This document shows positions 17,786-27,341 of a stretch of 59,628 bases of DNA, one piece after another. Made by a program: the position numbers and the translations under genes. The notes beneath the pieces are model-generated. The model saw only the letters and a program-made list of their open reading frames with translations, ran no database searches and was not told where the DNA came from. The DNA lies in the NCBI GenBank assembly GCA_036374795.1, contig DASUTC010000158.1, positions 1-59,628 on the forward strand, written 5' to 3'. The first letter of the stretch is position 1. The number at the start of each line of letters is the position of its first letter. This DNA comes from Herpetosiphonaceae bacterium. Lineage in GTDB: Bacteria; Chloroflexota; Chloroflexia; Chloroflexales; Kallotenuaceae.

Positions 17786-18760
17786 ATGGATTACGGGTTA
17801 CTTAGCTACCTCGACCAGCACGGCACGCCCAGGAAGTACACGCTACGCCTGGGCAGCATGACGATTGGCCGCGCGCCTGAGAACGAGATCGTCTTCGAGG
17901 ACGAGCAGATCGAGCGGTTTCATATCCGCGTGCTGTGCCTGCCCGACGGCTGCTGGGCGATCAACCTGGGCAACGGCGGCACGCTGCTGAATCAGGTCAC
18001 GCTCCAGCCGAATATTCGCACGCTGCTGCGCGACGGCGATACGATCTACGTCGGCGCGTACGAGGTCAAGTATAACGCCCAGCAGCAGCTAGAAACGCTG
18101 TCGCCGGTGCTGCGGCCTGAGATCGCGGCCAAGCTGCCGCAGATCGTCCAGCCAGCACCGCCGCCGCCCAAGCGCTCGACGGTGCGGCGGCTGCGCGGCA
18201 ACGGCGGCCCGCCCCGCGTCCAGCGCAGTTTGTATCTCGACGACAGCGTTAGCTCGTACCTTCAGTACTTGCCGCCGTGCTACCAGGCCGACGACTTTCT
18301 CGGTCGTTTTCTGCTGATCTTCGAGGCGATCAATGATCCGCTTGAGCGCATGATCGATCAGATCCCGTTCTATTTCGACCCGCGCCTGACGCCGGAGTCG
18401 TTTTTGCCGTGGCTGGCCTCGTGGGTCGATCTGGTGCTGAACGAGAACTGGACGGTCGAGCAGCGCCGCGCGCTGATCCGCGCGGCGCCGGACCTGTATC
18501 GCTGGCGTGGCACGCGGCGCGGGCTGAGCGAGTATATCAAGCTGTACGCGGGCGTGAAGCCGATCATCGTCGAGCCGCATGAGACGGAGCAGAACGGCGA
18601 GCAGGAGCCGCTACCGCCGCATGTGTTTCGCGTCGTGCTCAACGTGCCCGATCCCGACGAGATCGATCGCGACATCATCGAAGCAATCATCGAGTCGGAA
18701 AAGCCGGCGCATACCGGCTATATCTTGGAGATTCATCAGGCAACCGTTGCCGCATCCTAG
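17786..18760 (+). CDS. FHA domain fused to Afp12-like baseplate protein
   Basis: 324 residues. Residues about 8-95 form an FHA domain (LRLGSMTIGRAPENEIVFED). Residues about 150-320 match the phage tail protein I/Afp12-like family (YLQYLPPCYQADDFLGRFLL; FYFDPRLTPESFLPWLASWV; APDLYRWRGTRRGLSEYIKL). The FHA keeps the Gly-Arg of the phosphothreonine pocket, but the usual Ser before the His is replaced (ERFHIRV), so phospho-binding is uncertain. The fusion places an FHA on the outer baseplate. It begins 17 bases after baseplate J and is the first of three consecutive FHA genes. Confidence 0.9.
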   Translation: MDYGLLSYLDQHGTPRKYTLRLGSMTIGRAPENEIVFEDEQIERFHIRVLCLPDGCWAINLGNGGTLLNQVTLQPNIRTLLRDGDTIYVGAYEVKYNAQQQLETLSPVLRPEIAAKLPQIVQPAPPPPKRSTVRRLRGNGGPPRVQRSLYLDDSVSSYLQYLPPCYQADDFLGRFLLIFEAINDPLERMIDQIPFYFDPRLTPESFLPWLASWVDLVLNENWTVEQRRALIRAAPDLYRWRGTRRGLSEYIKLYAGVKPIIVEPHETEQNGEQEPLPPHVFRVVLNVPDPDEIDRDIIEAIIESEKPAHTGYILEIHQATVAAS

Positions 18761-18804
18761 CTTCCATCGCCGACGACATACAGTGCGCCGGAAAGGATCT
18801 TCAT

Positions 18805-21800
18805 ATGGACTATGGCTGGCTGCAAATCTACCATCGCGGCGGTCTGCAACAAGATCTGCCGCTGCGAGATGAGCTTACGATTGGACGTGCCGACGATAAC
18901 GATGTAGTGCTCAATGAGGCGACGGTATCACCCTACCACGCCAAGATCGTCTGCGACAGCGAGGGCTGCTGGATTGTGGACCTGACGAGCGCCAACGGTA
19001 CGTTTGTCGAGGGCGAGCGCCTCGCCAGCCAGCAGCCACAGGTCCTGACCGAGGGCGTGACGGTCCAGATCGGCAACACGCGCATTATTGCCTATCCGCA
19101 AATCGCTGGAGCCTCCGATGCGACGCAGCCAAGCGGCCCGAACGCGCCGACGCTTGCGGTCCCGGCGATTGTCGCGCCGTTCAATCGCGGCGCGCCGCCC
19201 GCCGAGGGCGTGCCCACGGGCAATCCTTTCGCGCAGAGCGGCCTGACCGCGCCGTCGCCGATGCGCGCGGTGCCCGCCGGCGAGTTTGGTCTGCACACGG
19301 CCAGCAGCACCGGGCACAGCTCGGTCAATCTGACGCTGACGGCCAGCGATCTGGCGGCGCACGCTGGCGGCTCGGCGTTTACGTCGATCTTCGTCGTCAA
19401 CCGCTCGACCGTCGTCAACCGCATTGAGCTAGTGGTGGACGGCGTGCCGCCCTCCTGGGTGACGATCAAGCCAAACACGCTCTCGCTCTTTCCGGGCGGT
19501 CAGGGCGAGGCGCAGATCCTGATCAATCCGCCGCGCGATCCGAGCAGCCGCGCAGGCACACATACCTTTGAGGTCATCGCGCGCTCCGAGCAGCATCCCG
19601 CCGAGCGTCCGGTCGTCGCGGGCACGCTCACGATCCTGCCGTTCAGCGAGTTCGCGCTCGACATCAACCCGCAGCAGCAGACGGCACGAGTCCAGGGCAC
19701 CTACGAGATCCAGGTGGCGAACCGCAGTAACAGCGAGCGCGTCTTTCAGTTCGAGGGACGCGAGGCCGAGAATGCGATTACGTTTCGCTTTCATCCCGCG
19801 ACGCTCAAGGTGGGTCCCGGCGAGACGGGCACGGTGCGCACACGCGCGCGGCTGATCGCGCTGCACTGGGTGGGCAGCCCCAAGATCTATCCCTTCACGG
19901 TCAACGTCGCGCCGAACGACCAGTCAGCGCCGCACCAGCAGGTTGGCGGTCGGCTGGTGCATCGTCCGCCGATCTCGCCGCAGCTTTTGATGTTCCTGAT
20001 GCCGCTGCTGATGGCGGCGTGCAGCGGCATGTGGTACCTCTACCGCTACAACAAGCCCAGGATCGTCGCGGCGCTCATGCCCTCGGCCACGCCCACGCCA
20101 AGCATGACGACAACCGCGACGATTTTTAGCACCGACTCGGCCTTAACGCTCACTCAGACGGTGACGGCTACCGGGACCGAGATCGTGCCGACGCTGGAGC
20201 CGACGCTTGTGCCGACCGATCCCGGCGCTGGCCTGGTGCCGATCGCGGATCCGACAGCGCCATCGCCCGCCGCATCGCCAACCACGCCGCCGACGGCCAC
20301 GCCCAATCCCACCGCGACGGGCACCGCGACGGGCACTGCGACTCCGCCGCCAACGGCCACGCCCAATCCCACCGCGACGCAAGCCCCGACGTCGACGCCG
20401 ACGATCGGTGTGGCAACCGCGCTCCCGACGACGTTTATCGCGCCGACGCTGCCGCCGCTGCCTACGCCCACGCCCACGAACACGCCGACGCCTTCGGTCA
20501 CGCCAACGCCGCTGCCGCTGGTCGTGGAGGCGATTGCCCAGGCGCAGGCCAATCCATCGAGCAGCCGAAGATGCCAGGAAACATTCGGCTTCAGCGGCAC
20601 GATCAGGGTCAATGGCCCCGTGACCGTTAAATACCACTGGACTCGCAGCGACGGCAGTATGTCGCCTGACGCGACGTACACGTTCACCAGCGCCGGATCG
20701 TACCCCGTCAGCAATAGCTGGAATGTCTCTGTCTCACAGTCCACGAGCGGCTGGGCGCGTCTCGACGTGATCGAGCCGGTTGCTGTTTCGTCCGGACAAT
20801 CGAACTTTACCCTGACCTGCGATATGCCCTACGCGGCGTATGTCTACAATAACGATACGACCAGCGGGTCTTCGTTCAGCCAACTGATCATCGACAGCGT
20901 GCAGGTCGACGTGGTTTCCCAATCCGCAGTGGCAGCCCATCCCAATCGAGCCAGATGGATGAGCGTGATCGTCGGCAACGACACGAGCTGGTCGTCGGCG
21001 AATGTGGGATCAGTCTGGGACTTAAATAAACCGATCATCGGCGTCGGCATGGGCGGCAGATCCTTCTTCAAAGCGGCGGCGGCTGTGGCCCCGTCCCTGG
21101 AGCTGGATAATAGCGACTGGCAGGCGAGCGGCAAAGATGTCATCGCCGCGAATCGCCAGGATACGTTCATGTGGCAGAGCATTGATACCAACGCCGTCGT
21201 TCCGCTCTACACGGCTGATACGTCGCTGGTGGGCATGTACAGCCCTCAGCCCAAGCTTGGCCTGATCCGCGTCGGACAGAAAACCGACAGCACGCCCTAC
21301 TACCCGATCGCTGCCCAGGAGGTCAACGGCGCGTGCCACAAGCTGTGGGGCTTTACGGGCGCGCCCACGAGCATGACGGATCAGGGAAAGCAATTATTCA
21401 AGAACGCCTTCTTTAAGAGCAGTTGCCCGGCAAGCATCACCAAGGTGACATTGACGATCTCGCAGGTGTATTGCAGCCAGCCGCTCGAATCACCGCCTAT
21501 CGGGAACGGCGACGAGGTCTTCTTCACGCTTCAGGGTAGTCCGGCCAATGCACAGGGTACGGCTGCCAGTACCTCTGTGCAAGGAGGCGTCGTGAGGGGC
21601 TATACCTATGCGCCCAGTATGTCGCCGATAACGTTTACCGATCCCGGCAGCTCGCTCACGATTAACGTGCAGGGTGAGGACCGCGATCTTGCGCCTGAGC
21701 AGAACGATGGCAACAACAGCTTGATCAGCCCCGGCGCGATCACGATCACGCGGGCAGAGCTTGAAGCTTCGTTCGGAACGAGCATGGTCAGGGATTTTCA

Positions 21801-21861
21801 GCTCACGGGCACGAATGGCACCGGCGTCTATCGGGTCAGCGTCACGATTGTCGTCGAGTAG
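18805..21861 (+). CDS. Large FHA-domain membrane protein
   Basis: 1018 residues. Residues about 10-95 are an FHA with an apparently complete pocket (LTIGRADDNDVVL, SPYHAKI, SANGTFVEG). About 170-385 are beta-rich, like the COG1470/NEW3 folds of bacterial surface proteins. One membrane segment lies at about 391-412 (LLMFLMPLLMAACSGMWYLY). Then comes a Thr/Pro linker (about 430-572, repeating TATPNPTATGT), a PKD-like part and an unrecognised Cys-containing C-terminus. The predicted topology has FHA inside and C-terminus outside. GGAAAGGA precedes the ATG. In context it may anchor or sense the injection particle at the membrane. Confidence 0.8.
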   Translation: MDYGWLQIYHRGGLQQDLPLRDELTIGRADDNDVVLNEATVSPYHAKIVCDSEGCWIVDLTSANGTFVEGERLASQQPQVLTEGVTVQIGNTRIIAYPQIAGASDATQPSGPNAPTLAVPAIVAPFNRGAPPAEGVPTGNPFAQSGLTAPSPMRAVPAGEFGLHTASSTGHSSVNLTLTASDLAAHAGGSAFTSIFVVNRSTVVNRIELVVDGVPPSWVTIKPNTLSLFPGGQGEAQILINPPRDPSSRAGTHTFEVIARSEQHPAERPVVAGTLTILPFSEFALDINPQQQTARVQGTYEIQVANRSNSERVFQFEGREAENAITFRFHPATLKVGPGETGTVRTRARLIALHWVGSPKIYPFTVNVAPNDQSAPHQQVGGRLVHRPPISPQLLMFLMPLLMAACSGMWYLYRYNKPRIVAALMPSATPTPSMTTTATIFSTDSALTLTQTVTATGTEIVPTLEPTLVPTDPGAGLVPIADPTAPSPAASPTTPPTATPNPTATGTATGTATPPPTATPNPTATQAPTSTPTIGVATALPTTFIAPTLPPLPTPTPTNTPTPSVTPTPLPLVVEAIAQAQANPSSSRRCQETFGFSGTIRVNGPVTVKYHWTRSDGSMSPDATYTFTSAGSYPVSNSWNVSVSQSTSGWARLDVIEPVAVSSGQSNFTLTCDMPYAAYVYNNDTTSGSSFSQLIIDSVQVDVVSQSAVAAHPNRARWMSVIVGNDTSWSSANVGSVWDLNKPIIGVGMGGRSFFKAAAAVAPSLELDNSDWQASGKDVIAANRQDTFMWQSIDTNAVVPLYTADTSLVGMYSPQPKLGLIRVGQKTDSTPYYPIAAQEVNGACHKLWGFTGAPTSMTDQGKQLFKNAFFKSSCPASITKVTLTISQVYCSQPLESPPIGNGDEVFFTLQGSPANAQGTAASTSVQGGVVRGYTYAPSMSPITFTDPGSSLTINVQGEDRDLAPEQNDGNNSLISPGAITITRAELEASFGTSMVRDFQLTGTNGTGVYRVSVTIVVE

Positions 21862-21911
21862 CGCACCGGGCTGTGCATAGCCATAATCCGAAATCGTGCT
21901 CGATGACACCA

Positions 21912-21943
21912 CCTACGCGGGAGCGCATACGCTCCTGCGTAGG
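21912..21943 (+). terminator. 14-bp stem hairpin after the FHA membrane gene
   Basis: CCTACGCGGGAGCG (21912-21925), loop CATA, then CGCTCCTGCGTAGG (21930-21943); fully paired apart from one G-T wobble. No long T run, so intrinsic termination is likely partial. Confidence 0.5.
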
Positions 21944-21966
21944 CGTAAGCTGGCCGGTAGATTCTT

Positions 21967-22878
21967 GTGGCCGACCTGATGATCAACGCCGCCGACCATC
22001 CATCACCCATAGGTAGGAACCATACGCCGATGATCCAGCCCGCAGACATGCAAACGAACACTGCCAAGCCTGCACCCCTGTCGCTTGAGGCTGCCAGATC
22101 AGAGCTATCGTTTGGTCTTCTCGTCATCACCTATCCCGATGGACGCGAGGACATCGTCGACCTCGTCAGGGCAACGACGCATGTTGGACAGGCCAGCGAT
22201 AACGATGTGGTTCTCGACCACGAGCTGATCGCCGATCATCATGCCCAGATCCTCTGCGATTGGACCGGCTGCCAGGTGATCGATCTCGGTAGCCATATCG
22301 GGAGCCAGATCTTGGAGCGCGAGGAGATACCCGATAAGCGCTCGATCGTCGGCAAGCGCCTGCCGCCAAAGGTGCCGCATCCGCTGGAGAAAGGCACGAC
22401 GGTGCTGATGGGCGAGGTGGTGCTGATCTATTATCCCTCGGTCAAGGACATACCAAAAGCCGCGCCGGTAGGCGATAACGAGCCGCTTGTGCGCATCCTG
22501 CATCTGATTAGCGCCGTGCTGCTGATGGTCTGCATCCTGGGCACCAGCGCCGTGTGGCTGCGGGGCTGGTGGCTGGGCGCGACCTCGCTTGCCACATCCG
22601 CACCGCCGCGCACCGCGACGCCCATCCCACCCACGCCAGCCCCGACCGCCCCGCCGACGATTGCGTTCTATAGCTACGCGGTTGAGACGGACTACAAGCT
22701 CAATCTGCATATCCGCGTCGCGCCCGGTCTGGATCAGCAGATCCTTGGCAAAATCCCGTTCGGCACGGCGGTGAAGGTGTACGGCGATCCCGTGCCCCGC
22801 GATGGATACCACTGGGTCCGCGTCGATGCTCCCAACCTGTCCGGGTGGTGCGTCATAGAAGCGCTACGTCGAGAGTAG
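21967..22878 (+). CDS. FHA-like, single-pass membrane, SH3b domain protein
   Basis: 303 residues from a GTG; ATGs at 21979 and 22030 are alternatives and the start is uncertain. Residues about 45-155 form an FHA-like domain that has lost the key phospho-pocket residues (HVGQASDND in place of GR; ADHHAQI in place of SRxH). A membrane segment at about 176-200 (LHLISAVLLMVCILGTSAVW) and a Pro/Thr linker follow. Residues about 238-303 are a bacterial SH3 domain (LNLHIRVAPGLDQQILGKIP; WVRVDAPNLSGWCVIEAL), which in other proteins binds peptidoglycan. It would link a cytoplasmic FHA-like domain to the envelope beside the eCIS genes. Confidence 0.8.
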   Translation: MADLMINAADHPSPIGRNHTPMIQPADMQTNTAKPAPLSLEAARSELSFGLLVITYPDGREDIVDLVRATTHVGQASDNDVVLDHELIADHHAQILCDWTGCQVIDLGSHIGSQILEREEIPDKRSIVGKRLPPKVPHPLEKGTTVLMGEVVLIYYPSVKDIPKAAPVGDNEPLVRILHLISAVLLMVCILGTSAVWLRGWWLGATSLATSAPPRTATPIPPTPAPTAPPTIAFYSYAVETDYKLNLHIRVAPGLDQQILGKIPFGTAVKVYGDPVPRDGYHWVRVDAPNLSGWCVIEALRRE

Positions 22879-23005
22879 CTGTCCTAGAGTATGTCAGCCT
22901 TCGTACGATTGAGTTCAATCATGCGGCATCGTATGGTGTGCCTGGTACATCGCCATACGCAGCGCCGTTCAATAGTTCCTTACATTTCTTTATGGAGCGC
23001 CATCC

Positions 23006-26000
23006 ATGACGTACATGCCTTTTCCACGGCCTCGGCCACTCGCTCCTGATACAAAACGTCCTTCGTTCAAGCTCTTCTGCCTGACGATGCTCTTGAGCCT
23101 CTGTCTGGCGCAATTCTCGCAGTTCCTTTTCGAGGTGCGTATCGCGGATGATGCGCCCGTAGCGCCGCTCAAGCCCATGCCCGACATGAGCAAGCTGCCG
23201 ATCGCGTTCGTGCCCAACGTCGGGCAGACCGATTCCAGCGTTCGCTTCCAGGCCCAGGGCCTCGGCGGTATGATCTTCTTTACCACAGACCAGATCGTGC
23301 TGTCGCTGCCGACCGACTCCCCCCAGGAGTCCGCGTCGGATCAGGAGGCTGCTTCTGAGTCAGCGCTTGTGCGGCTGCGCTTTGTCGGGGCCAATCCCAC
23401 GCCTGCGGTCAAGAGCGCCGAGCCGCTGCCGGGTATCGTCAACTATTTTCTCGGCGACGATCCCGCCAGGTGGCACAGCAACGTCCCAACCTACGGCGCG
23501 CTGCGCTACGAGCGGCTCTATCCCGGCATCGATCTGCGCTACGACGGCAAAGGCGGGCGGCTGAAAGGCACCTATACGGTCGAGCCGGGAGCCGATCCTA
23601 GCCGCATCCGCTGGCGCTACCAGGGCACCACCGCGCTCACGGTCGACGGCGACGGCAATCTGGTTGCGACGCTGCCCACCAGCCGCGCGCAGCTCGTCGA
23701 AGAAGCGCCGATCGCGTGGCAGACCGTGGATGGACGCCAGGTACCCGTGCAGGTGAGCTATGCCCTGAGCCAGGATCAGAGCGTGAGCTTCAGCCTGGGA
23801 AGCTACGATCGCGCCCTGCCGCTGACGATCGATCCTGAGTTAGCTTTGGCGTACAACACGTATCTTGGAGGTGGAGATGAGGATTTTGCATATAGCATTG
23901 CGGTAGACGAGAGCGGCTCTGCCTATGTCGCTGGTAGAACAAAATCCACTACATTTCCGACGAATGGCAATCCCTATGACAATTCACATAATGGTGGGCA
24001 TGACGTATTTGTAACTAAGCTGATTGCAGACGGCAGCACTCCGGTGTATAGCACCTACCTGGGAGGCAATGGTGACGATGGTGCAACGCGTGTTGCTATT
24101 GCCGTGGATCAAAATGGCAGTGCCTATCTTACTGGTGATACAACACCATCATCGAGTTTAATCCAGGTTGGATTCCCAACGCTTAATCCGATATACGGAA
24201 GTCGTCGTGGTGGAACTGATGCATTTGTTACCAAACTGAACCCACAAGGGAATGAGCTTGAGTATAGCACCTACTTGGGAGGAGCCGATACCGATGTAGG
24301 CTACAGTATCACTGTAGATCGGGACAGTGCAGCTTATATCACAGGTTCTACCCGATCTTCGGGAAATGCCAGTCATCAAAAATTTCCGATGCAAGGTGAC
24401 TCCTGGTCGTCATCGAATAATGGTGGCTCTGACGCTTTTATCAGCAAGCTAACGGCGGACGGCTCAGACCTCGTTTACAGCTCCTACATCGGGGGAAAGC
24501 ACCGGGATAATAGTTTCGATATCGCTGTGGACTATGATGGCTATATCTACCTGGCAGGATCAACAGAGATCGATACGAACCTCAATCCAATCCCAGCTCA
24601 AGACTTCCCAAGGGTAGGCAGCACCAGGCAATTCGGGGGAATCAAAGATGCATTTGTGATGAAACTAAATATCAGCCTCGGAAGAGCCGAACAGATTGTT
24701 TACAGCACGTATCTGGGCAGTTCAGAATCAGAAGAAGCGCAAAGTATTGCGCTCGATCATAGAAATCACGTATATGTTACTGGTTGGACTAATTCGCCTA
24801 ACTTCCCCACTCGCAATGCATATGATAACGCTCTCTTTGTTAGCAATGCTGATCCAAAACATGCTGATAACAATGATGTGTTTGTGACTGAGATGATCAT
24901 GCAAGGTGCAGACCCAGTGGTATATAGCACCTTTTTTGGCGGCAATGGCTTTGACCGTGGGATCGCCATTGCAGTAGATGGATCGGGACATGTGTACATC
25001 ACTGGTGATACACAATCACCCGGAAGTAGTGTCTCGCCTGATCCATCGCCCTCCCCGTCGCCGTCGCCATCGCCATCACCATCAGCGTCACCCTCCCCAT
25101 CACCGTCGCCATCGCCATCACCATCAGCGTCACCAGCACCATCGCCTGATCCTTCGGCGTCACCGTCGCCATCGGCGTCGCCTGCTCCATCACCGTCGCC
25201 ATCGCCGTCGCCATCGCCATCGCCCTCCCCGTCGCCATCGCCATCGCCCTCCCCGTCGCCCTCCCCGTCGCCGTCGCCTGGACTGGCTTCTAATAGCATC
25301 TCTCCGGCGAACGTTGGAGCGCTGCCCACTACTGGGAATGCTTTCAGCACCACCTATTTAGGTGGGTCAAAAGATGCGTTTGTGGCGCAGTTGGATGTAA
25401 CAGCGGGGACTTCCGGCCTCGTCTACAGCACCTATCTCGGCAGCGCCCAAGGAGATGAAGGGCGCGGGATTGCGTTAGATGGTTCGGATAATATATTTAT
25501 AGCTGGCTACGTAAAAGCTCCTTTCCAGGCCCCGCCTGCCAGCGGAGCAAATGGTGGTGGTTTCGATGCGTTTGTCACCAAGCTCACAAATCCACTACCC
25601 GGTGATACCAGCATCTCGCTCAGTCCTGCACAGAAGGAGATTGGGAGTAACCAGTTCTTCAGCATAGAGATCAGGGTAAACCGGGGGAGCATACCGATCG
25701 ATAAGGTTGCGGCCTATCTCAACTTTAATCCAGACGCGCTGGAAGTGGTAGATACAAGAGGTGCCCCAACAGACGTTATCGTACCATCAGACATTCTTGC
25801 AACCACGACCACCAACAAGGTCGATAATGGCACTGGAACTATCAATTTCGTGGCAGATGTAAATAGTACTGTGCCAGAAGAATTTCTTGCCGCTACGGTG
25901 CTCTTCCATGCCAAATCGGGTGCTCCTCTGTCTCAGACGACAGTGAATATCGTACGAGATAAGGCGAATGATAGATTCAGTGATCTATTCAAGGATGGCC

Positions 26001-27088
26001 TCAGAAAGCGTGCAACACTCAACAACGCCGATATCACCGTCTACGAGGGTATTCTGCTCAACGGGAAGGTCGCGATCGAGCAGCGCACTAGCACCGATTG
26101 GGACACGGACTTGTTTCGCGCAACGAAGGAAGGAACGAAGGGCGGTATCAGCATTTATGACGTGGGAAGTTCCACGCCCCTGACCATTACCACTGATCCG
26201 ATAACACCTACGACCAGCCCGGACGGGCGATTCTCGATCAAGATCCTGGGCATTCCCGGCGATACCTACGATATGCAGATCAAGGGCGCGAATACGCTCA
26301 GCATTATTACAAGCTCGGTCGACCTCCAGTTCACCAATGAGATCGACTTTGGCACGCTGCCCGCTGGCGACGCCAACGGCGACGATCTGGTCAACGGCGG
26401 TGACGTTTCGTATATCGCGCCCGCCTTCGGGCTGAGCGCGGGACAGACCGGCTACCGGCCCTTTGCCGACATCAATAACGACGGCAATATTACCGGGGCG
26501 GATGTCTCAGGGCTGATCTGTAACTTCCTCAAGAGCGGGCCGATCGACGCGGCGACCGCTCCCGCATGTCCGGGGCCGTTCCAGGCTGCGAGCGCCACGA
26601 CGTCGACGCGGCCCACGCTTGGCGTGAGCACGGCCCGTCAGATGGTGCAGGCGGGAGAGATCTTTACCGCAACGCTCGACCTCGACTTGAACACGGCGTC
26701 CGCAGACACGATCGACACGTACCTGGACTTCGATCCGCAGTACCTCGAAGTCGTTGACGCCGCCGGGCAGCCCACGACGCGGCTGAGCCTGAACACCGCG
26801 ATCTTCGGCAGCGCGACCTACAATGCCGTGAATAACGCTCAGGGACGAATCGGCCTCTCGGTTTCGCGCTTCAGCCAGCCCTGGCTGACCGGCAAGCTGA
26901 CGATCGCTACTGTTCGGTTCCGCGCCAAAGCGCCTGTGAGCACAACGCGGATTGTCATGGCGCAGGCAGGCCCGCGTCACAGCGATTCATTCCGGGGCGG
27001 ATACCCGCTGGGCGTGATCCGCTCTGATGCCGCAGTGAGCATCGGCGCGACCGTGCATCAGGTCTATCTGCCTTACGCCACGCGGTAG
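23006..27088 (+). CDS. Giant secreted SBBP-repeat/cohesin/dockerin protein
   Basis: 1360 residues with an N-terminal hydrophobic signal ([20 protein letters not shown]). Domains: DUF7948 at about 60-275 ([39 protein letters not shown]), SBBP beta-propeller repeats about 280-860 (each with YSTYLGG and DAFVTKL), a Pro-Ser spacer at about 674-758, cohesin about 867-995, dockerin about 1120-1185 with two calcium loops ([32 protein letters not shown]), and a second cohesin about 1200-1352. Cohesin and dockerin are a known binding pair, so self-assembly or surface display is possible. Bases about 23860-26000 are lower in G+C than the ends. Paralogue of the next gene. Confidence 0.9.
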   Translation: MTYMPFPRPRPLAPDTKRPSFKLFCLTMLLSLCLAQFSQFLFEVRIADDAPVAPLKPMPDMSKLPIAFVPNVGQTDSSVRFQAQGLGGMIFFTTDQIVLSLPTDSPQESASDQEAASESALVRLRFVGANPTPAVKSAEPLPGIVNYFLGDDPARWHSNVPTYGALRYERLYPGIDLRYDGKGGRLKGTYTVEPGADPSRIRWRYQGTTALTVDGDGNLVATLPTSRAQLVEEAPIAWQTVDGRQVPVQVSYALSQDQSVSFSLGSYDRALPLTIDPELALAYNTYLGGGDEDFAYSIAVDESGSAYVAGRTKSTTFPTNGNPYDNSHNGGHDVFVTKLIADGSTPVYSTYLGGNGDDGATRVAIAVDQNGSAYLTGDTTPSSSLIQVGFPTLNPIYGSRRGGTDAFVTKLNPQGNELEYSTYLGGADTDVGYSITVDRDSAAYITGSTRSSGNASHQKFPMQGDSWSSSNNGGSDAFISKLTADGSDLVYSSYIGGKHRDNSFDIAVDYDGYIYLAGSTEIDTNLNPIPAQDFPRVGSTRQFGGIKDAFVMKLNISLGRAEQIVYSTYLGSSESEEAQSIALDHRNHVYVTGWTNSPNFPTRNAYDNALFVSNADPKHADNNDVFVTEMIMQGADPVVYSTFFGGNGFDRGIAIAVDGSGHVYITGDTQSPGSSVSPDPSPSPSPSPSPSPSASPSPSPSPSPSPSASPAPSPDPSASPSPSASPAPSPSPSPSPSPSPSPSPSPSPSPSPSPSPSPGLASNSISPANVGALPTTGNAFSTTYLGGSKDAFVAQLDVTAGTSGLVYSTYLGSAQGDEGRGIALDGSDNIFIAGYVKAPFQAPPASGANGGGFDAFVTKLTNPLPGDTSISLSPAQKEIGSNQFFSIEIRVNRGSIPIDKVAAYLNFNPDALEVVDTRGAPTDVIVPSDILATTTTNKVDNGTGTINFVADVNSTVPEEFLAATVLFHAKSGAPLSQTTVNIVRDKANDRFSDLFKDGLRKRATLNNADITVYEGILLNGKVAIEQRTSTDWDTDLFRATKEGTKGGISIYDVGSSTPLTITTDPITPTTSPDGRFSIKILGIPGDTYDMQIKGANTLSIITSSVDLQFTNEIDFGTLPAGDANGDDLVNGGDVSYIAPAFGLSAGQTGYRPFADINNDGNITGADVSGLICNFLKSGPIDAATAPACPGPFQAASATTSTRPTLGVSTARQMVQAGEIFTATLDLDLNTASADTIDTYLDFDPQYLEVVDAAGQPTTRLSLNTAIFGSATYNAVNNAQGRIGLSVSRFSQPWLTGKLTIATVRFRAKAPVSTTRIVMAQAGPRHSDSFRGGYPLGVIRSDAAVSIGATVHQVYLPYATR
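25027..25281 (+). repeat. Pro-Ser low-complexity spacer
   Basis: About 85 codons of (Pro-Ser)n broken by Ala and Asp, encoded by CCATCACCGTCGCC-like 6-bp units, splitting the SBBP propeller region. The tandem paralogue at 27342 lacks it. Simple-sequence slippage would change spacer length without changing frame. Confidence 0.9.
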
Positions 27089-27341
27089 CGCGGCTATCGC
27101 ACGTGGTGAGCGGCAGCCGATACGCACGGTTGTCGTTCACCACCCTGGTAAGCACGCTGCTTGCAGCCAGCGCGCAGCCGACGATCCGAAACCTATATGC
27201 TAAGACGAAGAGGATTGCTACGGCGAGAAATCTGTTTCGGCTAGTTAAAGAGACGAGCCTTGCATCTGATACAGCAGCTTCATCCCAATTGCTATCTCAG
27301 TCGTGAGCCATTCATTGGCTGATCAATACGGAGCGCCATTC

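Noticed and set aside
18805-22878. Looking for serine/threonine kinase or phosphatase genes to match the FHA domains
   Set aside because: None is present in the window, so phospho-control remains an inference.
25027-25281. Regular short repeats that could suggest a CRISPR or satellite
   Set aside because: The repeats are 6-bp coding units for Pro-Ser inside one open frame, with no spacers.
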